A stretch of DNA of 5,100 nucleotides from NCBI GenBank assembly GCA_964557205.1, contig CAZKZI010000176.1, positions 1 through 5,100 on the forward strand. Reading direction: 5' to 3'. Position 1 is the first letter of the stretch. The number at the start of each line of letters is the position of its first letter. This document shows, in pieces, positions 1 to 5,100 of the stretch. The notes under the pieces were generated by a model, which did not search any database, was not told the origin of the DNA, and saw only the letters and a program-made list of their open reading frames with translations. This DNA comes from JAQVQN01 sp964557205. Its GTDB lineage: Bacteria; Verrucomicrobiota; Kiritimatiellia; RFP12; UBA1067. The translations under genes were made by a program, and so were the position numbers.

Positions 1-58
1 TTCAATTTTTATCTGCAAAATATTTTCGGTGTCATTAATTGTGACGCAACGCGCCCCT

Positions 59-78
59 CACTACCTACCCCACTACCT
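59..78. repeat. 8-bp direct repeat upstream of the promoter candidate
   Basis: The octamer CACTACCT occurs at 59-66 and again at 71-78, a spacing of 12 bp. The second copy ends 2 bp before the putative -35 element at 81. Tandem short repeats in this position are often half-sites for an activator, but 12 bp is just over one helical turn and the stretch is generally C-rich, so chance remains possible. No regulator gene is visible in the window. Confidence 0.35.
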
Positions 79-80
79 GC

Positions 81-109
81 TTGACGCTGATTGGTAAAGC
101 CGGTAAAAG
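81..109 (+). promoter_or_regulatory. sigma70-like promoter candidate for the GH78 gene
   Basis: TTGACG at 81-86 (5 of 6 to the TTGACA consensus) is followed after exactly 17 bp by TAAAAG at 104-109 (4 of 6 to TATAAT). Transcription would start near 116 and leave a leader of about 150 nt before the start codon at 268. The -35 is strong and the -10 is mediocre, which suits an activator-dependent promoter. It is the best match I found in the 267 bases before the gene, but consensus promoters in PVC-type bacteria are poorly characterised. Confidence 0.4.
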
Positions 110-178
110 TATTCGTTCGGCTTGCCTGTGGGAGTAGCTGGAAAAGGTAAAGCAAAAGAATCGAGGGCTGTTTCTCGC

Positions 179-246
179 GCGCTCCCCTGTCTGAAAGCTA
201 CCGAGCGCAGCGAGGTTATCCTTGGACACGGCGCGGGAGTTCGCGC
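179..246 (+). other. GC-rich leader stem-loops ahead of the GH78 gene
   Basis: Two inverted repeats lie in the presumed 5' leader. GCGCTC at 179-184 pairs with GAGCGC at 203-208 across an 18-nt loop. GCGCG at 231-235 pairs with CGCGC at 242-246 across a 6-nt loop, ending 8 nt before the AAAGG ribosome binding site at 255-259. Neither is followed by a T tract, so they do not look like terminators. They could influence mRNA stability or translation, or simply reflect high GC. No known riboswitch class is recognised. Confidence 0.25.
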
Positions 247-267
247 TTAAATAGAAAGGCAACACAG

Positions 268-2667
268 ATGAAACGCATGGCAAACAGGGCGACCCTTGTG
301 GCCGCGGCGGTCTTTGTGACCGCAGGCGCGGCGTATGCCGTGCCGAAGGTGGGCGGCGTGACCATAGCGCAGCGCGAGAAATCGCGGTTCGTGGACATCA
401 GGAACGAGCTGACCGGTGAGGCGGCTACAACAATCGCTCAGACAGGTTTTCAGGGTGCGCAATGGTTGCGTGATCCGCGCTTTGAGGGAGAACCGGTGCT
501 GGGCATCTTCGATGCCCAGCGAAACAAGAGTCCAAAAGCCCGACTTAAAAACATCCACACCTATTTTCGTAAATCATTCCACTTACAAACACTCCCGCAA
601 CAGGCCGTCCTGCGATTTACGGCGGACGACTATGCAAAGGTATATCTCAACGGAGCGTTTGTCATTCAGGGGCCTGAACCCGCATATCCTTTTGCGCAGC
701 CATATTATGATGTCGACGTAACAAAATATCTATGCACCGGCGAGAACGTACTGGCTGCACACACCTACTATCATGGTTTAGCGACACGGGCGTTCAACTC
801 CGCTGACAACCGCAGTGGTTTGATTGCGCAATTGGTCTTAACCACCGAGAACCTTCCTGAACAACGCATTGTAACGGACAAATCATGGCGCTGTTTCGCC
901 TCCCAAACATTCTCTTCTGACAAGGTGTTCGGTTATGCAACGCAGTTTAATGAGAATATGGATCTTAATCTTGAGCCGATCAACTGGCGAAAGCCCGGCT
1001 TTGCCGACACCATGTGGAGCGTGCCATTAACCGGCTTTCAGGATCACACATTTATCGCCGCACTCACAGCCCCACTGCAACACACAAACGCCTTTCCCGT
1101 CGTGTTAGAGCAGACAGCAACCAATCGCTGGTTCGCAGATATGGGCACCGAAATGGTTGGCCATACGCGCATTCTTGTCAAAGGTTGTCCCGGCCAGATC
1201 ATTACAGTCTGGCACGGCGAAGAACTGTCAGCACCCAATGTTGTTCGTCATAAAATGCGTTGTGGCTGCAATTATGTCGATCAAATCACTTTGACTGAAG
1301 GTAACAACCTGATCGAATTCTTCGACTACCGCGCCTTTCGTTACGTCGAAATAATCGGGACAACAAATACGCCCGGAATTCAGGTTGATGTCCGACACTA
1401 TCCTTTTGACTGGACAGCCGGCACCTGCCAATCGTCCGACACCACTCTGAACAGGATTTGGGAAATATCCAAACGCGGAGTGCAGATGGGCAGTCAGGGC
1501 ATATTCGTCGATTGCCCCACACGGGAGAAGGGGCAATATACCGGCGACACATTCATGACAGCTCTCTCTCAGCTTCTTCTGACAGGCGATCCCTCTCTTA
1601 CCCGAAAAGCGATCATCGATTTTCAACAAAGCCAGCGATTCGAACCAGGCATGTTATGCGTGGCCCCCGGCGGATTTTGGCAGGAGTTGGCGGAATGGTC
1701 ACTGCTGTGGCCGCAGATGCTCGTTTATTACTATCGTATGACGGGAGACAAGGCCCTCGTTAAAACCTTGGTGGAAGCGGGTGCGGTTGAAAAACTGATG
1801 GGGTGTTTTTATAAATTGGAACGCAAAGACGGCCTGTTGAGTGGAGTGGACCAGCACAAGTGGGTTCTGGTCGATTGGCCCTCCACCCTACGTGGCGGCT
1901 ACGACTACGAGAAGACTAAAAATGGTGTTAATACTGTCATAAATGCCTTCTATTATGGTTCTTTACTAGCTGTTGCAGAGATAATGCGTGTGGCTGATCG
2001 TCCAGATTTGGAATACACGGACAAAGCCGGACGACTAAAAAAATCTTTTAACGCAACCCTGCTGGACACAGCAAGTGGCTTGTATATTGACGGCATCCAT
2101 GAGGATGATACCCGCTCCTTTAAAACAAGCCTCCATGCAAACGGGTTTCCGCTCTATTTCGGATTGGTGCCCGACACGAATCAAACAGCGGTTGTCAACT
2201 TGATCCGGCAGCAACGTCTCAACTGCGGGATTTACGGCGGACCTTATTTTATTGCCGCACTGTTTAAGAACGGCCACTCCGACCTTGCCTATGACCTGCT
2301 AACCAGCAAAGACTCTCACTCATGGAACCAAATGATCAAGGAGGGAGCGACAACCACATTCGAGGCATGGGGCGCAGATCAAAAGCGGAATGCGAGCCTC
2401 TGTCACCCAGCAGCAGGAACGCCGGTTTGGATCATTATCGAACATCTGATGGGTCTGACGCCTGCTGAACCGGGTTTCAAAGCAGTGCGGGTTGCGCCGC
2501 ATATTCCCACCGCCCTCACCTCTATTGAAGTCAAATTCCCGACCGTATCCGGCACCATCTCGGCACTTTATAAAAAGGACAAAGGCTATTTTTTATCTGT
2601 GCCAAAAAACACCCCTGTCATAGACGAGACCCCAAAGCACATTAAGTTAGAGCTTGTTCCGAGATGA
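268..2667 (+). CDS. Secreted alpha-L-rhamnosidase, GH78 family
   Basis: This 799-aa protein should hydrolyse terminal alpha-L-rhamnosyl linkages by the inverting GH78 mechanism, outside the cytoplasm. Residues 1-24 are a Sec signal peptide (MKRMANR, a hydrophobic Ala/Val stretch, cleavage after AYA). A beta-sandwich region with TYFRKSF at 98-104 and RFTADDYAKVYLNG shortly after resembles the Bac_rhamnosid_N type; a second beta domain spans about 275-370, then the (alpha/alpha)6 catalytic domain at about 380-720 and a C-terminal beta domain including APHIP. The motif DCPTREKGQYTGD gives D415, E420 and D427, aligning with D567, E572 and D579 of Bacillus RhaB. EGATTTFEAWG gives E699, matching the C-terminal catalytic Glu (E841). 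The canonical motif is closer to DCPQRDERLGWTGD, so this is a divergent branch. The start at 268 has AAAGG 8 nt upstream and an in-frame stop at 148-150. The 5' end is much GC-richer than the body. Substrate is unknown; family is near certain, exact activity less so. Confidence 0.9.
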   Translation: MKRMANRATLVAAAVFVTAGAAYAVPKVGGVTIAQREKSRFVDIRNELTGEAATTIAQTGFQGAQWLRDPRFEGEPVLGIFDAQRNKSPKARLKNIHTYFRKSFHLQTLPQQAVLRFTADDYAKVYLNGAFVIQGPEPAYPFAQPYYDVDVTKYLCTGENVLAAHTYYHGLATRAFNSADNRSGLIAQLVLTTENLPEQRIVTDKSWRCFASQTFSSDKVFGYATQFNENMDLNLEPINWRKPGFADTMWSVPLTGFQDHTFIAALTAPLQHTNAFPVVLEQTATNRWFADMGTEMVGHTRILVKGCPGQIITVWHGEELSAPNVVRHKMRCGCNYVDQITLTEGNNLIEFFDYRAFRYVEIIGTTNTPGIQVDVRHYPFDWTAGTCQSSDTTLNRIWEISKRGVQMGSQGIFVDCPTREKGQYTGDTFMTALSQLLLTGDPSLTRKAIIDFQQSQRFEPGMLCVAPGGFWQELAEWSLLWPQMLVYYYRMTGDKALVKTLVEAGAVEKLMGCFYKLERKDGLLSGVDQHKWVLVDWPSTLRGGYDYEKTKNGVNTVINAFYYGSLLAVAEIMRVADRPDLEYTDKAGRLKKSFNATLLDTASGLYIDGIHEDDTRSFKTSLHANGFPLYFGLVPDTNQTAVVNLIRQQRLNCGIYGGPYFIAALFKNGHSDLAYDLLTSKDSHSWNQMIKEGATTTFEAWGADQKRNASLCHPAAGTPVWIIIEHLMGLTPAEPGFKAVRVAPHIPTALTSIEVKFPTVSGTISALYKKDKGYFLSVPKNTPVIDETPKHIKLELVPR

Positions 2668-2697
2668 CATAATTTTCGAGCCACCGATTGTTGCGAT

Positions 2698-2738
2698 GGA
2701 ATATCAAAAACTGTCAAGTTGTGCATATCCTTTTTTTT
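2698..2738 (+). terminator. Possible intrinsic terminator after the GH78 gene
   Basis: Thirty nt after the stop codon an imperfect hairpin can be drawn. GGA/TAT (2698-2704, one bulged A) pairs with ATATCC at 2725-2730, CA at 2705-2706 pairs with TG at 2722-2723, and AACT at 2709-2712 pairs with AGTT at 2717-2720 around a GTCA loop. Eight T residues follow immediately at 2731-2738. The stem is AT-rich and interrupted, so it would be weak. If real, it partly separates the rhamnosidase transcript from the downstream genes. Confidence 0.45.
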
Positions 2739-2837
2739 GAAAACGTGGTTTAATGAATCTGCTGTTGGAATTTGGTTTGTCCCGATTCCTCCGCCAAAAA
2801 AGCCGCGAGATCGGGGATGCTTATAAGGTTTCTAAAC

Positions 2838-2843
2838 AAAGGA
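2838..2843 (+). promoter_or_regulatory. Ribosome binding site of the 36-codon ORF
   Basis: AAAGGA lies 6 nt before the ATG at 2850. It is a better Shine-Dalgarno sequence than anything in front of the following DUF4838 start, and it selects 2850 over the in-frame upstream ATG codons at 2772 and 2817, which have no such site. Confidence 0.55.
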
Positions 2844-2849
2844 AAAGCT

Positions 2850-2960
2850 ATGAAAACAAAGTTTATTGTTTCACTAGTCGCTGTTTTCGCCTATGGCGTT
2901 CTTGCCGAGGTTCTGACCAATCAGAGCTATTTTTATTATAATAGAAAGTTAGAAATATGA
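2850..2960 (+). CDS. 36-aa ORF with signal peptide, coupled to the DUF4838 gene
   Basis: I do not recognise this product. The ORF starts MKTKFIVSLVAVFAYGVLA, a textbook Sec signal peptide (basic n-region, hydrophobic core, V-L-A cleavage site), leaving the short peptide EVLTNQSYFYYNRKLEI, rich in Tyr/Phe. It has a good ribosome binding site at 2838-2843, and its TGA stop at 2958-2960 overlaps the ATG of the next gene as ATGA at 2957-2960, the classic arrangement for translational coupling. It may be a real small secreted peptide, a leader ORF that delivers ribosomes to the poorly initiated gene behind it, or the stub of a secreted protein gene whose remainder was lost when the DUF4838 gene was joined here. 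The sequence alone does not decide among these. A frameshifted start of the DUF4838 gene is less likely, because that gene has its own complete signal peptide. Confidence 0.5.
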   Translation: MKTKFIVSLVAVFAYGVLAEVLTNQSYFYYNRKLEI

Positions 2961-4984
2961 GGTTTCGCAAAATGTCGGTTTTCGTATGCTGTTTGGCAGG
3001 TGCCGTCATAATGTCCGAAGGGCAAGGTGTCCGGGTGAACGACGAAACGTCAGCAGTGGTGCGAATCGTGGCTGACGGGAAGGCGACAGCGGTTGTGGTG
3101 ACCGCTGACGCCCCTCCTCCGATTGTTCAGTACGCCGCGGCCGAGCTGGTCCGCCATGTTAAGAAAGCGACAGGTGTCACGCTGCCGGTCGCAGCCGAGT
3201 CGACCGTTCCCGAAGACTATGCCAGCCGCGTGTTTCTTGGCATGACAAAAGCCGCAGGCAAACAAGGTCTCATGACCGATAAACTTCCGCCGGAAGCGTT
3301 CGTTATACGGTCGGTGGGAGCCGACCTCTACATAGTGGGAGAAGAGGACGGCGGCGACCCGCTCTGCCCGACGAACTCGAAGTGCGGAACCCTGTTCGGC
3401 GTGTACGAGTTCATTGAGACGGCCTTGGGCGTGCGATGGCTGTGGCCGGGTGAATTGGGAACTTATGTGCCGCGGACGAAAACAATCGAGCTCCCGGCGG
3501 TCAACCGGGTGGTGTCGCCCGCACTGCGTTTCCGTGAGTTGGCTTGGCACGGGATGCGGAAAATCCTCGATGGCGGAAAGATGGATCAGAAAGATATTCG
3601 TCTGGGGTTCTCGCCCGAAGTGGCCCGGAGCTACGCCGAGGCGCTGTCGGCTCTACTTCGCCGGCACCGCATGGGCGGCATGGATGCCAAACCGCCCACC
3701 GGGCACGCCTTTGGGGGCTGGTGGCAGCGCTATGGCAAGGAACACCCGGAATGGTTCATGCTGCGGCGGGACGGCGGCCGGGGGAGCACTGACCCCAAAG
3801 CGCGAGATGTGGATATCTGCGTAACGAACGAGGAGCTGCAAGACTTTATCGTCAAGCAATGGGATGGGAAGAGTGTGCTCAGGCTGGGGCCGGTAGATCG
3901 GCCAGGTCGCTGCACCTGCGCCGCCTGCCGCGCGTGGGACGGACCGCAACCCGAAAAAATCCCGTGGTTCGCGAAGGTGGTCTATGAGACGGATCCCCGC
4001 GCCAAGGATGTTTTCGCAGGTGCGACCTCGGATCGCTATGCACGCTTCTGGAAAACCATTCAGGAGAAAGCCCGGAAAAGGAACCCCGATGTGTTGGTGT
4101 CGGGATCTTTTATCTACGAGAATGAGTTCCCGGCTCCAGTCACAGGCATTAAATTGAACAAGGGCATCTATGCGGAATTTGTTCAGTGGCAGGATCCTCA
4201 CTTGCGCTGGTTCCCCATGCCGGAAGAGGCTTATGCATGGGTCAAGGCACAATGGCTGGGCTGGCAACAAACCGGGTTGCGGATGGGATATCGACCAAAC
4301 TATCTACACAACGGGTATGTGATGCCCCACGTTGAGACCCGTCAGTCGGGCGACTTTTTCAAGTTCGCCCACAAGCATGGCATGGAGGGGGCGCGGTTCG
4401 ATTCCCTCACGGGACAATGGGCGGTTCATGGCCTTGGCCTTTACATGCATCTGCGCCTGTTGAACAAGCCGGATCTGGAAATCGAGGAAATTCGCAGCGA
4501 GTATTTTTCGGCTTTCGGCCCAGCCGCCGGTGCGGTCGAGCGTTATTGTGATTACTGGGAAAACTATGCGGTCGAGAATGTCATGCCTTTTCTCGAACTA
4601 TTCTCGACCCCTTTTTGCGGGTATCGCTACCGTGCGTATCCGTTGAAAGCTCATAAAGCCTATCCTATTGAAGTCTTCGCACCCGCCGTCAAATTGCTCG
4701 AAGAGGCCGTAGCTCTAGCCCGCGCCGATCCGCTGCCCGAGTATGCCGAACGTGTGGAGTTTCTGCGGGTCGGGCTCAAGCACGCCCAATTAACTGTTCA
4801 GCTCGCAGGTATCTTTGACGGGAAGAAGAATGTTCCTAAAGATCGACTGCAAGAGGGCACGGACTCTCTGGCGGAACTGGTTCGGTTCCGCAAGGATCAC
4901 CAGCAGATGTATTTTTCGGATCTCTTGTGGGTGACAAGTTTCTGGGAGCGTCCCGCTTGGAACTTGGATGCCTTGGCCAAGTAA
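2957..4984 (+). CDS. Secreted DUF4838 protein, putative glycoside hydrolase
   Basis: This 675-aa protein has a signal peptide at about residues 1-23 (MRFRK, a hydrophobic core with CCLAGAV, cleavage near EGQG). Residues ~45-165 look like the alpha/beta domain that precedes the barrel in GH67 alpha-glucuronidases and GH20 enzymes: IVQYAAAELVRHVKKATG, then GTLFGVYEFIETALGVRW at 144-161 and the WPGELGTYVP turn. The DUF4838 core follows with HPEWFM at 263-268, DVDICVTNEEL, the cysteine cluster CTCAAC (C319, C321, C324) and GSFIYENEF at 383-391, probably a TIM-barrel, with a helical C-terminal region. The family is common in polysaccharide-degrading PVC bacteria; its reaction is not established to my knowledge. 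The start at 2957 is fixed upstream by in-frame stops TAA 2939-2941 and TAG 2942-2944; ATG 2972 (Met6), with GAGG at 2959-2962, is an alternative that would lose the basic RFRK. The ribosome binding site at 2957 is very weak, so coupling to the preceding small ORF is plausible. Confidence 0.85.
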   Translation: MRFRKMSVFVCCLAGAVIMSEGQGVRVNDETSAVVRIVADGKATAVVVTADAPPPIVQYAAAELVRHVKKATGVTLPVAAESTVPEDYASRVFLGMTKAAGKQGLMTDKLPPEAFVIRSVGADLYIVGEEDGGDPLCPTNSKCGTLFGVYEFIETALGVRWLWPGELGTYVPRTKTIELPAVNRVVSPALRFRELAWHGMRKILDGGKMDQKDIRLGFSPEVARSYAEALSALLRRHRMGGMDAKPPTGHAFGGWWQRYGKEHPEWFMLRRDGGRGSTDPKARDVDICVTNEELQDFIVKQWDGKSVLRLGPVDRPGRCTCAACRAWDGPQPEKIPWFAKVVYETDPRAKDVFAGATSDRYARFWKTIQEKARKRNPDVLVSGSFIYENEFPAPVTGIKLNKGIYAEFVQWQDPHLRWFPMPEEAYAWVKAQWLGWQQTGLRMGYRPNYLHNGYVMPHVETRQSGDFFKFAHKHGMEGARFDSLTGQWAVHGLGLYMHLRLLNKPDLEIEEIRSEYFSAFGPAAGAVERYCDYWENYAVENVMPFLELFSTPFCGYRYRAYPLKAHKAYPIEVFAPAVKLLEEAVALARADPLPEYAERVEFLRVGLKHAQLTVQLAGIFDGKKNVPKDRLQEGTDSLAELVRFRKDHQQMYFSDLLWVTSFWERPAWNLDALAK

Positions 4985-5010
4985 GACCACGCGTAGGGCT
5001 GAGCAACAAT

Positions 5011-5016
5011 AAGGAG
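5011..5016 (+). promoter_or_regulatory. Ribosome binding site of the gene at the right edge
   Basis: AAGGAG stands 7 nt before the ATG at 5024, the strongest Shine-Dalgarno match in the window. With only 39 nt between the DUF4838 stop and this start and no hairpin-plus-T signal between them, the two genes are probably cotranscribed. Confidence 0.7.
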
Positions 5017-5023
5017 ATTGTCA

Positions 5024-5100
5024 ATGAAAGGCTCGTTTCGTTCCAACTTCTTTTTTCCGGCCATGCTTGTGTTGCTGCTGCAAAGTGGCGCACGCGCCCG
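5024..5100 (+). CDS. Start of a further secreted protein (cut by window edge)
   Basis: Only 25 complete codons are present. They encode MKGSFRSNFFFPAMLVLLLQ followed by SGARA, a Sec signal peptide with a basic start, a strongly hydrophobic core (FFFPAMLVLLL) and a likely cleavage site after ARA. The mature protein lies outside the window, so no function can be assigned. The position directly behind the DUF4838 gene and the export signal suggest another enzyme or binding protein for the same carbohydrate; that is inferred from context only. Confidence 0.75.
   Translation, partial: MKGSFRSNFFFPAMLVLLLQSGARA

Noticed and set aside
200..214. 15-base match to the sequence beside the pUC/pBR322 origin (ACCGAGCGCAGCGAG)
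   Set aside because: The match stops at 214 and the flanks do not resemble the vector; a short GC-rich, self-complementary string like this can recur by chance, so I do not treat it as vector contamination or an origin.
1228..1629. 133-codon open frame on the - strand inside the GH78 gene
   Set aside because: It overlaps the most conserved catalytic motif of GH78 on the opposite strand; its translation shows no family motif or signal peptide.
2737..2765. TTGAAA at 2737-2742 as a -35 element
   Set aside because: At 16-18 bp downstream there is only TGCTGT-like sequence, with no acceptable -10.
2781..2815. Inverted repeat CCCGAT / ATCGGG
   Set aside because: Only 6 bp of stem with a 23-nt loop and no T tract; likely chance, although it could be an operator half-site pair.
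2818..2827. TATAAG (2822-2827) as a -10 before the small ORF
   Set aside because: It matches TATAAT at 5 of 6, but no -35 is found at 16-18 bp upstream and the TG at 2818-2819 is off by one base for an extended -10.
2753..2941. 62-codon frame upstream of, and in phase with, the DUF4838 gene
   Set aside because: It ends in tandem stops (TAA, TAG at 2939-2944) before the DUF4838 start, has no ribosome binding site, and its Arg/Ser/Cys-rich translation looks non-coding.
3050..3550. 166-codon open frame on the - strand over the N-terminal DUF4838 region
   Set aside because: The translation is rich in His/Arg with no structure or motif, typical of an antisense shadow in GC-rich coding DNA.
3653..4270. 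205-codon open frame on the - strand inside the DUF4838 gene
   Set aside because: It lies wholly antisense to a well-supported gene in a GC-rich stretch, has no recognisable domain in its translation, and is best explained as a by-product of codon bias.

Overview
The window looks like part of a carbohydrate-degradation locus of a Gram-negative, saccharolytic bacterium. Every protein-coding gene that can be read runs on the + strand and begins with a Sec-type signal peptide. The pairing of a secreted GH78-type alpha-L-rhamnosidase with a secreted DUF4838 protein carrying a GH67-like N-terminal domain is typical of Planctomycetes-Verrucomicrobia-Chlamydiae relatives (Kiritimatiellota, Lentisphaerota, Verrucomicrobiota). 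The taxon is an inference from gene content and signal-peptide style, as there is no rRNA or marker gene here.

Layout. Positions 1-267 are an AT-rich then GC-rich upstream region. It holds a sigma70-like promoter candidate (81-109), an 8-bp direct repeat just upstream of its -35, and two GC-rich stem-loops in the presumed leader. Positions 268-2667 encode a 799-aa GH78 family protein with all four acidic active-site positions recognisable. It is followed by a weak stem-loop with a run of eight T (2698-2738), a possible terminator. Positions 2850-2960 hold a 36-codon ORF with a good ribosome binding site and a complete signal peptide. Its stop overlaps the next start as ATGA. Positions 2957-4984 encode a 675-aa DUF4838 protein, a putative glycoside hydrolase of unproven specificity. 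After a 39-nt gap with a strong ribosome binding site, a further secreted protein starts at 5024 and is cut by the window edge.

How they could work together. The rhamnosidase would remove terminal alpha-L-rhamnose from a polysaccharide or glycoconjugate in the periplasm or outside the cell, and the DUF4838 protein would act on the same material, possibly at a uronic-acid-containing linkage. Such a pair would suit rhamnose- and uronate-containing polymers such as ulvan, rhamnogalacturonan or bacterial exopolysaccharide; this is inference.

Two features stand out. First, the 5' end of the GH78 gene differs from its body in base composition (75% GC in 301-360 against 38% in 541-600 by hand count), and its first ~55 residues resemble the leader of a different class of secreted protein, suggesting a fusion. 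Second, the 36-codon signal-peptide ORF sits directly in front of a gene that has almost no ribosome binding site of its own. I found no tRNA, CRISPR, insertion sequence or phage feature.
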